NCBI GenBank assembly: GCA_903826635.1
Contig: CAIKFI010000119.1
Span: 1 to 37,430, forward strand
Source of the DNA: an uncultured Spartobacteria bacterium
Lineage (GTDB): Bacteria; Verrucomicrobiota; Verrucomicrobiia; Chthoniobacterales; UBA6821
Reading direction: 5' to 3'
Length of the DNA stretch: 37,430 nucleotides
Shown here: piece after piece, positions 1-9,385 of the stretch
Layout of the letters: each line of letters opens with the position of its first letter
Position numbering within the stretch: the first letter of the stretch is position 1
Translations under genes and position numbers: made by a program
The notes under the pieces: generated by a model
Database searches by the model: none
What the model saw: only the letters and a program-made list of their open reading frames with translations
What the model was told of the DNA's origin: nothing

Positions 1-102
1 AGGCCTTACCCCTCTTCACCGTTGGGGTGCGGTAAATGTACACGCTGCTCCCCTTGTGGGTGATCGTCCTGAAGGGCCCTTTTTTGTTTTCCTCCATTGA
101 AT

Positions 103-125
103 ATTTGTCAGGAATTTGTCAGGAA
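103..125. repeat. Tandem 11-bp direct repeat (aatttgtcagg-type, two copies) just upstream of the tRNA-like remnant
   Basis: Direct reading: atttgtcagg aatttgtcagg aa at 103-125. Confidence 0.6.
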
Positions 126-171
126 AAGTCAACCCTGTCCGTAGAGGCCCATAAATACTGGATAAGGTTTC

Positions 172-197
172 GGGTTCGAATCCCTTCGCCCGCTCCA
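172..197 (+). other. tRNA 3'-end remnant (T-loop/acceptor/CCA), candidate integration attachment site
   Basis: gggttcgaatcccttcgcccgctcca has a T-loop GTTCGAA and an encoded CCA end. The T-stem 5' side (tcggg) pairs with ccctt only at three positions, and no matching 5' acceptor (gcgggcg) lies upstream. Confidence 0.5.
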
Positions 198-219
198 AAT
201 CCATCGTTTGGATTTGGAG
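193..219. terminator. Perfect 10-bp inverted repeat (ctccaaatcc-atcgttt-ggatttggag) overlapping the CCA end; hairpin
   Basis: Direct reading of complementary arms 193-202 and 210-219. No strong T-run follows. Confidence 0.4.
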
Positions 220-696
220 TGCTTTCCAAGATGAGAAACGGGATTCGTAGTCGCCCGTCGCCGTCAGGAGCCCTCCGAACTGGAATCCCTACTGATTCAT
301 CAGTTCTCTAGTTTTTTCAAACAAGACCCACCCTCTGAACAAGGGGATGGTTTTTCTTTTCTGGGCACTCTCTTGGCGTCTTTCCAACCTTTGGGAAATG
401 CCAGTAAGAGATAAAAAACTCCATGATCGGATTAGGAACGCTCGGAGTTGGAATGGCATTTGCTTTTTTCAAATGCACCATCACATTGAAAAAACAGGGG
501 AGAAGCCGCTGGGTTGCCATCCCCGACAAAGTCATCCCATGAAACAGACCTCTAACAAGCGCCCAAGAAAATAGTTTTCTGATTTTCTCAAGAAGGAATT
601 CCGTCAGGAAATGCCTCATGGAAATGCTCGAAGCTTCCCATCCTTGGATGCAGGGCTGCTTTCCCTGTTTTTCGAAAGGATGGTAAGAGGAGACCC

Positions 697-951
697 TTGC
701 TTCCATGTCTCTTTCGTCTCCCACTCCTATGGTTTTCGGTTTCCGTGCAAGCGGGTTTTCCCTCTCCGGTTGACCGGCAGATCGTAGTCGCAATGAACGA
801 CGGGGAATTTACCGTGAAGCGTTTTCGCAGGATGAACGGGCGCGTCTTTCTGGAAGCCGCGAACGACTCCTTCCCGAAGCTTGAGTTGGGAGAGGATCAG
901 GAACTCACGATCTGGGGGGCGGTGACCTATGTCATCCACCGGGCGCGATAG
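697..951 (+). pseudogene. umuD: UmuD-like (S24 peptidase) remnant with an internal deletion
   Basis: Retains the cleavage-site motif QAGFPSP and the Lys-bearing core IVVAMNDGEFTVKRF plus the C-terminus (ELTIWGAVTYVIHRAR). Lacks about 50 aa including the catalytic Ser (GDSM) region. Confidence 0.7.
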
Positions 952-1024
952 GCAAATCCTTCATCCTCGGTCTCTTGGGCGCTTGGAGCGCTCAAGAGAT
1001 TCCTTTTGATTCTTTTCGTTAGCC

Positions 1025-1741
1025 TTAGACGTCGCCGCCGAAGTCTCCTCCACTGCCGTCATCACCGCTGTCAAAGTCTGAGGAGTCGAAATCCGACGAG
1101 TCGTTGTTGGCAAATGCATCCCCTTGGGCTTGGGGTTGATCTTGGCCTTGATCTTGGTTGTCGGATTGGGTCGGATCGTTATTCCCGTCCATGTAGTAAT
1201 TGTTGACCACTTCCGAGGGTTGGTTGCCACCCATAAAGCCTTCGCCTCCAAATCCACTGCTCCCAAATCCTCCGCCGTGTCCCATGAGACCTTCAATGCC
1301 CTGGAAAAGGAGGGCTCCGCCAGCTACCCCGGCGGCTGTGGCCATGGCATTCTGGAGAAATCCACTCCCTTGCGGGGCGGCAGCCGCTTGCTGTGGGACT
1401 TGTTGGGCCGGCTGAACTGGTGGGGGAGAAACCGGCCGTGCTGGTGCAGGCTGGGAGGGAGCAAAGAGATTGGCAACCCCGGAAAGGAATCCGCCGCCTT
1501 GGGATGTGCGTGAGGCTCCCGTGCCGGAGAGCTGTTGTTCCAGCGAGGCAATCTTGGCCTGCGCTGCTGAGACGGCCTGTTGGAGGACGATCGTGCTCTG
1601 GGCAAGCACGTAGGGTGCATGCGGACAGGCAGCCATCTTTTGCTCGATGAGTTGTTCCGCTTCGGGATCCCGTTGCTGTGATGCGGATTGGGCGATCCGG
1701 TCGAAGAGTTCGTTGATAAGGCTGATTTCCTGAGGATTCAT
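1025..1741 (-). CDS. DUF2076 family protein, Gly-rich with acidic C-terminal tail
   Basis: N-terminus MNPQEISLINELFDRIAQSASQQRDPEAEQLIEQKMAACPHAPYVLAQSTIVLQQAVSAAQAKIASLEQQL is typical of DUF2076. Start set at internal Met (cat 1739-1741). Confidence 0.8.
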   Translation of the reverse strand: MNPQEISLINELFDRIAQSASQQRDPEAEQLIEQKMAACPHAPYVLAQSTIVLQQAVSAAQAKIASLEQQLSGTGASRTSQGGGFLSGVANLFAPSQPAPARPVSPPPVQPAQQVPQQAAAAPQGSGFLQNAMATAAGVAGGALLFQGIEGLMGHGGGFGSSGFGGEGFMGGNQPSEVVNNYYMDGNNDPTQSDNQDQGQDQPQAQGDAFANNDSSDFDSSDFDSGDDGSGGDFGGDV

Positions 1742-1858
1742 GAATGAGAAGGAAGCCCAAAGAATCTCTTTTTTCAAGTGTGGTAACGTAAAAATTCCGC
1801 CACACACGATGGCCTCACCTTTACCACTGATCCCTTCCCGCTTTGGCGGATGGCGGGA

Positions 1859-4597
1859 TTATTCCTCAACCATTGAAGAGGGCGCTGGGATCGGGGCAGT
1901 CTTTTTCTTTGCAGGAGATTTTTTAGCGGCTGCCTTCTTCACGGAAGTTTTCTTTGAGGCCGCCTTCTTGGGCTTGTAGGCTTTGGAGGTCTTTTGCTCG
2001 ATGACATCGGCAACCGCATCCGTGGTGAGGTTCGGCTTCAGGGGCTTACCGAAGCGACCGCGCTTAACGCTGGATCCTCCCCCTTCGGCATCACCTTTAC
2101 CTTTAAGAGCCTTTGGTTCCCTAGGCTCGAACTCAAAGCTGACTTTCTTCCCGTCAAGCTTCAGGTAAGCAGCAAACTTGCGGCCCTTCTTGGAGACAAA
2201 TCCGGCGATGAGGCTGGTTCTACCAGTCTCGGAGAGCTTGACGATCTCCTCGCGCGGGATGGAGCGCTGGAGAATGGTCTTTCCGGTGCGGAATTCACAC
2301 GACTTCTCGGCTCCGATCGACTGGTCGCAGACATAGCTGGTCACGCCTTCACGGATCGTCCCCTTCTTGCAGACCGGACAGGGGGCGATGGCCTCGGAGT
2401 TGCGAAGAGCCTCCTCGGCGGCGGGATCTCCTTCACGTTCACCGAAGACAAACTTCAGCTTATACTCGGGATCGAACTCCAGCTCTGCTGAGAAGGGCTT
2501 GCCGAACCGGCTTCGGAAGCCATCAAGCGGGCCGACAGTCTTCTTCGTCAGGAGTTCGGTGATCTCGGGGCGCTCGAGAGGGCGTCCGGCGAGGGATTTC
2601 CAGAGACTGAGGTCGCAATTCCTGCATTTGAACTGGCGGACATTCTCCTTGAAGGGGCCCTTGCCACACTTCGGGCAGATGACATCAAGATCGGGGAAAG
2701 CCCCCTCGGAGTCATCGGTGAAGCCTTGCGCCTTCGACACGATGTCCCGGGTAAAGACACGGATCTCTTCCATGAACTCGGGCCGCTTGAACTCTCCGGC
2801 CTCCATCTGCTTGAGCTTATGCTCCCACTCACCCGTCAGTTCCGGTGAGGTGAGGACGGCCACTCCCATGTGTCGGAGCAGGTTGACCAGCGCCATCCCC
2901 TTGCTGGTGGCGCTCAGGTCACGCCCCTCACGGAGCACATAGCCATCGCCCAAGAGTCCCTCAATAATGGCCGCGCGTGTGGCAGGGGTGCCGAGGCCGC
3001 GTTGGCTCATCGCTTCACGGAGTTCCTCGTCCTCTACGAGTTTGCCGGCACCCTCCATGGCGCTGAGAAGGGTGGCTTCGTTGAATCGCGCCGGGGGGCG
3101 GGTCTGAGCCTCTCGCACCTCGACGGAATCGGTGCGGGCCGGCTCAAGGGCTCCATCGGTGGCCGTTGCCACAGGGACCAGAGTCTTGGCATCTTCCTCT
3201 CCCTCGGCGAGGGCCTGCTTGCCATAGACGGCCTGCCAACCAGGATCAGTGAGCACCTTCCCCTCGCTCTTGAAGGGCTCCCCCTCCACGCGGGTGATGC
3301 GAGTAGTGACATCAAAGCGGGCCGGCGGGTAGAAGACTGCCACGAAACGCTGGGCCACCATCTGAAAGAGCTTTGCTTCGACCTCATCGAGCCCTGCAGT
3401 GGAGGCTCCGGTCGGGATGATGGCATGGTGGTCGGAGACCTTGGCATTATTGAAGACCTTGCCGGTCTTGATGACCCAATTCTGATCCAGGGCATGCTGA
3501 GCATGCTTGCGCAGCTCCTTGTCCTCAAAGGACTTGAGGGATGCTTTTACCGCAGGCATCGCATCCTCGGGAAGGTAACGGGAATCGGTACGCGGATAGG
3601 TGAGCACCTTGTGGTGCTCGTAGAGGCGCTGGGCTAACTGAAGGGTGCGCTTGGCGCTGAATCCGAAACGGCCGTTGGCCTCGCGCTGGAGGGTAGTCAG
3701 ATCGTAGAGGAGAGGGGAAGCTTGGGAGGTCGCCTTCTTGATCTCCTCGATGATTCCGGGCTTGCCGGTGCACTTGGCGCGGATCTCTTCGGCTCGGGCA
3801 TGATCCCAGAGACGTTCGGCCTTCTTTTCGTGGGTTTTTTCGTTCGCCTCGTCACCCTCGGCTTTCTTGAAGCTCTCGTCGAACCAGCGGCCCGCATAAC
3901 TACCAGCGGTGACCTCAAAACCTGCATGGACTTCGAAGTAGGTCTTCGGCACGAAGGCGCGGATCTTCTCCTCACGCTCGACCAGGATCGCCAGCGTCGG
4001 GGTCTGGACGCGTCCGACCGGGGTCAGTTGGAATCCCCCATGACCTGAATTCACGGCAGTGAGGGCCCGGGTGCTGTTGATACCTACCAACCAGTCACTC
4101 TCAGAGCGGCAGACAGCGGCCGCTGCCAGCGGCTGCATGTCGGTATCATCGCGCAGATGGTCAAAACCATCCTTGATGGCACCCTGAGTCATCGACTGAA
4201 GCCAGAGGCGTTTGACCGGTTTCTTACAGCCGGTGAGCTGGATGATGTTGTGGAAAATCAGTTCCCCTTCACGGCCCGCGTCGCAGGCATTAATGATGGT
4301 TGTGACTTCGGGCTTCTTGAGCAATCTCTTGACGACGGCGAGACGATCTGCGGAGCGTGCAATGGGCTGCAACTCGAACTCCTCGGGAATGATCGGCAGG
4401 GCATCCAGCTTCCAGGAGAGGCCCTTTCCCCCGGTCATCTTGTTCGGCAGGCAGAGCTCGACCAAGTGACCCACGGCGGAGGTGATGATATAGTCATCAA
4501 CCTCGAAGAACTCGGCCCGCGCTGCCTTGCCGCCGAGAGCTCTTGCAAGATCGGCGGCGACGCTTGGTTTCTCGGCGATGACTAGGGTCTTAGACAT
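1859..4597 (-). CDS. topB: DNA topoisomerase III (type IA) with C-terminal zinc/repeat domains and a Lys/Ala-rich tail
   Basis: MSKTLVIAEKPSVAADLARALGG, NACDAGREGELIF, TPVGRVQTPTLAI and LTYPRTDSRYL motifs; CPKCGKG and CPVCKKG modules. Start moved to Met at 4597. Confidence 0.93.
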   Translation of the reverse strand: MSKTLVIAEKPSVAADLARALGGKAARAEFFEVDDYIITSAVGHLVELCLPNKMTGGKGLSWKLDALPIIPEEFELQPIARSADRLAVVKRLLKKPEVTTIINACDAGREGELIFHNIIQLTGCKKPVKRLWLQSMTQGAIKDGFDHLRDDTDMQPLAAAAVCRSESDWLVGINSTRALTAVNSGHGGFQLTPVGRVQTPTLAILVEREEKIRAFVPKTYFEVHAGFEVTAGSYAGRWFDESFKKAEGDEANEKTHEKKAERLWDHARAEEIRAKCTGKPGIIEEIKKATSQASPLLYDLTTLQREANGRFGFSAKRTLQLAQRLYEHHKVLTYPRTDSRYLPEDAMPAVKASLKSFEDKELRKHAQHALDQNWVIKTGKVFNNAKVSDHHAIIPTGASTAGLDEVEAKLFQMVAQRFVAVFYPPARFDVTTRITRVEGEPFKSEGKVLTDPGWQAVYGKQALAEGEEDAKTLVPVATATDGALEPARTDSVEVREAQTRPPARFNEATLLSAMEGAGKLVEDEELREAMSQRGLGTPATRAAIIEGLLGDGYVLREGRDLSATSKGMALVNLLRHMGVAVLTSPELTGEWEHKLKQMEAGEFKRPEFMEEIRVFTRDIVSKAQGFTDDSEGAFPDLDVICPKCGKGPFKENVRQFKCRNCDLSLWKSLAGRPLERPEITELLTKKTVGPLDGFRSRFGKPFSAELEFDPEYKLKFVFGEREGDPAAEEALRNSEAIAPCPVCKKGTIREGVTSYVCDQSIGAEKSCEFRTGKTILQRSIPREEIVKLSETGRTSLIAGFVSKKGRKFAAYLKLDGKKVSFEFEPREPKALKGKGDAEGGGSSVKRGRFGKPLKPNLTTDAVADVIEQKTSKAYKPKKAASKKTSVKKAAAKKSPAKKKTAPIPAPSSMVEE

Positions 4598-4747
4598 GGA
4601 TAAATGTTGTGGGCTGAATTCCAGTGGCCGTTTGGGAAACGGCAGAATGCAGCAGTAAATTCGTGAATGGTGGGAATGAAGTCGGGGCGTGAACCGATAA
4701 TGGCAACCCGCCCGAATTGCAATGGGAGAATTTTCCAAGCCCCCGGA

Positions 4748-5845
4748 TCAGATCAGTTTGACGTAACGGCCGCCCGGTTGTGAGCGGACGTGACGGGCAA
4801 GCTCGAGGGCGAGCAACTTGGAGGAGACCTTGGCTGGAGGAAGAGCGGATTTTGCGATGATCGCGTCGACGGATGTCGGGTCATCACCGATGGCCTCGTA
4901 GACCTTCAACTCCTCCCCTGTCAGGCTGATCCGAGGTCTGCTTGTGGAGAGTTCTGGGGGGGAGGCAAAGAGCATCGGCAGGTCGGCGAGGATATCCCCG
5001 GCATCGATCACAAGCTTCGCCCCCTGCTGGATCAGCCGATTGGATCCCAGGGTGCCCGGCAGGTCGATCCGGCCTGGCACGGCATACAGGGAGCGGCCCT
5101 GCTCGCCCGCTTCCCGGGCGCTGATCAGTGCACCGCTGTTCTGTCCGGCCTCGACTACCAGCAGGCCGAAGGAGCAGCCGCTGATGATGCGGTTGCGTCT
5201 GGGGAAGGTCTGTTTCGAGGGAGTCGTGCCCATTGGGAACTCGCTGATCACGGCGCCGTGACCCGAGGCGATCTTTTCGGCCAAGGGGATGTTCTCCTCC
5301 GGGTAGAGATGGGCAAGTCCGCTCCCGAGTACCGCAACGGTGCGTCCGTTGGCTGCTAGCGCCGCCTGATGGGCGGCGGTGTCAATGCCCCGTGCCATCC
5401 CGCTGTAGATTGTGAGTCCGGAGTAGGCGAGCTGGTAGCCGAGCCTCTTCGCCGATTCCATCGCGTAGTGGCTCGCCTTGCGCGTCCCGACGATCCCGAT
5501 GCCGTTGCGGTGGTCTCGATCCTCCAGTGTTCCCAGAATATAGAGCGCGATCGGCGGGTCGTGGATTTCCCGGAGGAGCGGCGGATATTCGGGATCGTTC
5601 TGGGAGAGAACACGTGCCCCGGCTTTCTCCACTAGGGAGAGCTCTGCCTTCAAATCGGCATGCGCCTGCCAGTTCGTGATCACCGAGGAGACCTCGGGGC
5701 CGATCCCCTCGACGGAGCGCAAGGAGCTCCCAGTGGCTTCGAGGATAGCGGAGGGGGATCCGAAGCGTTCACCCAAGCGTTTCACCCGGACCGGCCCCAC
5801 CTGCGGGAGCATATTCAGGATGAGTGAAGCTTCCGTGTCGTTCAT
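4748..5845 (-). CDS. dprA: DNA-processing protein DprA
   Basis: IVGTRKASHYAMESAKRLGYQLA, SGMARGIDTAAHQAAL, FPRRNRIISG, AGQNSGALISAREAGEQGR; C-terminal winged-helix-like domain. Confidence 0.95.
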   Translation of the reverse strand: MNDTEASLILNMLPQVGPVRVKRLGERFGSPSAILEATGSSLRSVEGIGPEVSSVITNWQAHADLKAELSLVEKAGARVLSQNDPEYPPLLREIHDPPIALYILGTLEDRDHRNGIGIVGTRKASHYAMESAKRLGYQLAYSGLTIYSGMARGIDTAAHQAALAANGRTVAVLGSGLAHLYPEENIPLAEKIASGHGAVISEFPMGTTPSKQTFPRRNRIISGCSFGLLVVEAGQNSGALISAREAGEQGRSLYAVPGRIDLPGTLGSNRLIQQGAKLVIDAGDILADLPMLFASPPELSTSRPRISLTGEELKVYEAIGDDPTSVDAIIAKSALPPAKVSSKLLALELARHVRSQPGGRYVKLI

Positions 5846-5881
5846 GGGGAGGGTGGGAGAGTAGGGGAAGGAGGGGTGAGG

Positions 5882-5902
5882 CCTGAAACTTGAAACCTGA
5901 AT
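5882..5902. repeat. Heptamer tandem array (cctgaaa cttgaaa cctgaat)
   Basis: Three in-phase 7-mers read directly in the dprA/GNAT gap. Confidence 0.75.
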
Positions 5903-5996
5903 GGGCTAGAAGGCAGACCATCGCCTCCGGTAGAAAAATATCAAGACCTCACATCACGGGAGGCGGTCCACCCCATTTTTTACTCGGCAGCCAGAA

Positions 5997-6692
5997 CTAC
6001 TGAAGCTCCCTGAGAACGGTGGTGAGGTAAACCGGTTCGGGGTGAGTCTTCCGGTATTTCGTGATCTCCTTGCGCTCGATGACATGGAACCCATACCTCT
6101 CGAAGAGCTTGGCCCCGCGGCGGGATTCAAAGGTGACCACCTGACCGTAGACCTGTCGCACGCCCTTGCTCCGGAGGTGGTCGAGGTAGCAATTCATGAG
6201 GCGCGTGACCTGGGCAAGACCCTGAGCCTCGGGGAGCACGTTGAAATGGAAGTGGGCGCACCGGCGCGGAGTCACCGGAACCTCACGCCATGAGTTGCGC
6301 AGGATCCAGCCGATAAAGTCGCGGGTCGCGCTGTTATAGAAGGGATACTTCGCCATGCCCCGGGCAAAGAGGTGCAGGTTGTTGAAAAAATTGAACAGCT
6401 GCTGCCGGAAGGGGCGATAGGAGCCGAGGAGATAACCTTTGACGATCCCGTTCTGCACCATGACAAAGGAGGACTCGGGCTCGATGTCGGTGTAGTAGCG
6501 CGTCAAATAATCAGCAAAGAGTTCGCGGTCCTGAAAGACGGGGTCGATTGCCTTGCCCAGAAACCCGGTTTCACAGCAAAGAGAACGCACGGCTTTCCTG
6601 TCGGAGGGCTGGTAGGGACGTATCACGACCTTCTCCGGGGTGACGGCAGTCCCGGATGATGGGGCATTCACGGGCGGCGAGAGGGAAGACAC
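5997..6692 (-). CDS. GNAT-family N-acetyltransferase
   Basis: VVIRPYQPSDRKAVRSLC... and LPEAQGLAQVTRLMNCYLDHLRSKGV.../ GAKLFERYGFHVIERKEI. Likely GTG start at 6692, immediately after the upstream GT stop. Confidence 0.75.
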   Translation of the reverse strand: MSSLSPPVNAPSSGTAVTPEKVVIRPYQPSDRKAVRSLCCETGFLGKAIDPVFQDRELFADYLTRYYTDIEPESSFVMVQNGIVKGYLLGSYRPFRQQLFNFFNNLHLFARGMAKYPFYNSATRDFIGWILRNSWREVPVTPRRCAHFHFNVLPEAQGLAQVTRLMNCYLDHLRSKGVRQVYGQVVTFESRRGAKLFERYGFHVIERKEITKYRKTHPEPVYLTTVLRELQ

Positions 6693-6693
6693 A

Positions 6694-7860
6694 TCAAGGG
6701 TTGTATGAGGCGATGACCCCGCGGTAAATCGTAAAGAGGCGTTCGAAGACATCCTTCCAGGCGTAACGGCTTCTGACACTGGCCGCGGCATGGAGGCCCG
6801 ATGCCGAGAGATCAGCGTTGGCGACCGACCGGATCGCCTCGGCGAGGGCTTCCGCGCTATTATCAGCCGACCAGTTGTGCAGTCCGCTGAAGTTGATCGC
6901 ATCCATGTAGCTTCCTCTGATCCCAACCACGGGTGTGCCGCAGGCCTGGCTCTCGAGAGTGACTAGGCCGAAGGTTTCCTTCACGCCGGGGTGAACGAAG
7001 AGATCAGCTGCCCGGTAGATGTCCGCGAGCTCCGCCGATCCGGCGCAGAACTGCACCCAGTTGACGGATTCCGTCTCCTCCTGAAGGCGAAGGAGTGCTC
7101 CCCGCAGCATGCCGTCCCCGACCACGACGAGGTGGAAGCGTCCCCGGTCTGATTGGTGGAGGAGCGCAAAGGTTTCCAGGAGACGCTTCACGTTCTTGTC
7201 GGGATTCAGCCGGCCCACATAGAGCAGGATCTGGCGATCCGTGGGCCACCCGAGCCTGAGGCGTGCCACCCGACCGCGCACCGAATCGGGGAAGAAGAGA
7301 CCGGTGTCCACACCCAATTCGAGGGTCTCGACATTCTCCAAGCCCCAAGAGCGGAGGAGTTCGGAGAGCCCCGCACTAGGAACCAGTGTCCGCTCGAAGC
7401 GGTTGTAAAGATTGGTGACATAGCGGCGTCCGATCTCCTCCGCCATCATGACCGAGATGGAGCCGAAATATTTGGCCACTGAGCGGAGGACCGCATCGGG
7501 AAAATGGGAGTGGTAGAATCCGACGGTGGGAATGCCAAGGGCACGGCCGGAAGCGAGAGCCTTCCAAGCGACCTGATAGGGGTCGCCCGATTCGATGAGA
7601 TCAGGCTTCTCACGTTCCAATGCTTCCTCGACGAGGTTTAGGTTCAGGAGCGCCCGGTAGCGTGCCGTGCGGGAAACCAGCGGAGATTCGATCGTGTAAA
7701 GGGTCTGGAGTCCATTGACCTGCCGCTCGGTCTTCTTCCCCGGAACGATGAGCACATGCCGGTGTCCTGCGGCACCGAGATGAGAGGCCTTTTCCGCGAC
7801 ATACCGCCTGACGCCACCCGAGAAGGGGGAGTAGAATTGGGTCAGGTCGCAGATGGTCAC
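6694..7860 (-). CDS. Glycosyltransferase family 4 (group 1)
   Basis: SPFSGGVRRYVAEKASHL, YVGRLNPDKNVKRLLETF, HPGVKETFGLVTLESQACGTPVVG motifs. Confidence 0.92.
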   Translation of the reverse strand: MTICDLTQFYSPFSGGVRRYVAEKASHLGAAGHRHVLIVPGKKTERQVNGLQTLYTIESPLVSRTARYRALLNLNLVEEALEREKPDLIESGDPYQVAWKALASGRALGIPTVGFYHSHFPDAVLRSVAKYFGSISVMMAEEIGRRYVTNLYNRFERTLVPSAGLSELLRSWGLENVETLELGVDTGLFFPDSVRGRVARLRLGWPTDRQILLYVGRLNPDKNVKRLLETFALLHQSDRGRFHLVVVGDGMLRGALLRLQEETESVNWVQFCAGSAELADIYRAADLFVHPGVKETFGLVTLESQACGTPVVGIRGSYMDAINFSGLHNWSADNSAEALAEAIRSVANADLSASGLHAAASVRSRYAWKDVFERLFTIYRGVIASYNP

Positions 7861-7941
7861 GGGCGGGATCGGGGCTTTAAGCGAAACAGGAGTCGATTGG
7901 AGCCGGGGAGGGCCGCCTCCCCTAACGATTGATTTAAGTCC

Positions 7942-8868
7942 CTATAATCCCGCCAACCAGCGCTCCGCATCGATGGCCGCCGCGCAGCCCATCCCTGCGG
8001 CCGTGATAGCCTGACGGTAGACGGAGTCGGCGCAGTCACCCGCGGCGAAGACGCCGGGAATATTTGTGCGGCTTCCCTCTCCGAGAGTAATGTATCCGGC
8101 CTCGCTCATGGTGAGCTGGCCTTGGAAGATCTGAGTGTTCGGTGTGTGGCCGACGGCGACAAAGACTCCCGCGCAGTCGATCGTGCCGGTATCGCCCGAG
8201 ACGATGTTCTTGATCCGAACTCCGGTCACGCGGTCCTGAGTGATGTCGAGCACCTCCTCGACGACGGAGTTCCAGACTGGGGTGATCTTCGAATTGGCCA
8301 GTGTGCGCTCTGCCATGATCTTGGAGGCCCTGAGGGAGTCACGGCGGTGGACGAGATAGACCTGGGAGGCAAAGCGGGTCAGGTAACTGGCCTCTTCGCA
8401 GGCGGAATCGCCGCCGCCAACCACGACGAGTTGCTGGTTGCGGAATACTGGGAGAGCCCCGTCGCAGGTAGCGCAGTAGGTGACGCCCTTGTTCTCCAAT
8501 TCGTGCTCCCCACGGACTCCGAGGTGGCGGTGTCCGGCCCCGACGGCCACGATGACGCTCTTGGCTTCGATGACCTTGCTATCAACGGTCAACTTGAAGG
8601 GTGAGGAGGCGAAATCGACCGACTCCACCCGGCTGAGATACTGGATACGGGTGCCGAAGCGGACGGCCTGTTCCTGCATCTCCGTCATGAGCTCCGTCCC
8701 CTCGATCCCGTTGCGAAAGCCGGGGAAGTTCTCGACGCTCGAGGTGGTCGTGAGGAGTCCGCCCGGTTGCTGACCCGTGATGAGGAGGGGATTGAGATTG
8801 GCACGCGCGGTGTAGATGGCGGCGGTCCATCCGGCGCAACCGGATCCGATGATGATGACTTGTTCCAT
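7942..8868 (-). CDS. trxB: Thioredoxin reductase
   Basis: GSGCAGWTAAIYTARANL, CATCDGALPVFRNQQLVVVGGGDSACEEA, GVFAAGDCADSVYRQAITAAGMGCAAA. Confidence 0.96.
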   Translation of the reverse strand: MEQVIIIGSGCAGWTAAIYTARANLNPLLITGQQPGGLLTTTSSVENFPGFRNGIEGTELMTEMQEQAVRFGTRIQYLSRVESVDFASSPFKLTVDSKVIEAKSVIVAVGAGHRHLGVRGEHELENKGVTYCATCDGALPVFRNQQLVVVGGGDSACEEASYLTRFASQVYLVHRRDSLRASKIMAERTLANSKITPVWNSVVEEVLDITQDRVTGVRIKNIVSGDTGTIDCAGVFVAVGHTPNTQIFQGQLTMSEAGYITLGEGSRTNIPGVFAAGDCADSVYRQAITAAGMGCAAAIDAERWLAGL

Positions 8869-8883
8869 CCGGAGAGGATAAAA

Positions 8884-8911
8884 CCTGAAACCTGAAAGCA
8901 GGAACCTGAAA
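8884..8911. repeat. Heptamer tandem array (cctgaaa cctgaaa gcaggaa cctgaaa)
   Basis: Four in-phase 7-mers read directly in the trxB/ybgC gap. Confidence 0.8.
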
Positions 8912-8925
8912 ATTCGAATTCTCGA

Positions 8926-9336
8926 CTAAATCTCCGGCGCAAAGGGGGTGGGCCACCCCTTGGGGAGTCGAAGTGGGCGACCTTCCGGCATCTTCACAAA
9001 GGCCAGGGCCTGCTGGCAGGTGATCAGCAGGGCTCCGTCGCGGGGGCGTCGGATCTCGAAGTGACACCAGAATCGTGCCGGCGTCGCCTCCCCGAGGCGT
9101 CCGTGGACCTCCAAATCGTCGCCCAGGATGCCGGGGCGCTTGTAGTCGATCTCGGTCCTCACCACCACCGGAAATACCGAGGTGCGGGCCATGCAGTCCC
9201 AGTCCATCCCGAGCTGGACCGCCAGCAGCGTGCGCGCCGTCTCGATGAAGCGCAGGTAGGCGATGTTGTGGACTACCCCTCCGGCATCGGTGTCAAAGAA
9301 CATGACCTGAACGGGCGTGATGATCGTGGAGGACAT
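8926..9336 (-). CDS. YbgC/4-hydroxybenzoyl-CoA-type acyl-CoA thioesterase
   Basis: VMFFDTDAGGVVHNIAYLRFIETART hotdog-fold active-site motif. Confidence 0.88.
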   Translation of the reverse strand: MSSTIITPVQVMFFDTDAGGVVHNIAYLRFIETARTLLAVQLGMDWDCMARTSVFPVVVRTEIDYKRPGILGDDLEVHGRLGEATPARFWCHFEIRRPRDGALLITCQQALAFVKMPEGRPLRLPKGWPTPFAPEI

Positions 9337-9385
9337 AGGCTGAAGCGGTTGAGACTAAAGGCTAACGTGCTGCTTGAAACTGACC

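Noticed and set aside
456-476. Hairpin gcatttg-ctttttt-caaatgc
   Set aside because: AT-rich 7-bp stem without a following T-run or a gene to terminate; could be chance.
317-793. Minus-strand ORF of 158 aa in the left-edge region
   Set aside because: No recognizable domain, and it overlaps the umuD remnant antisense; probably non-coding or decayed DNA.
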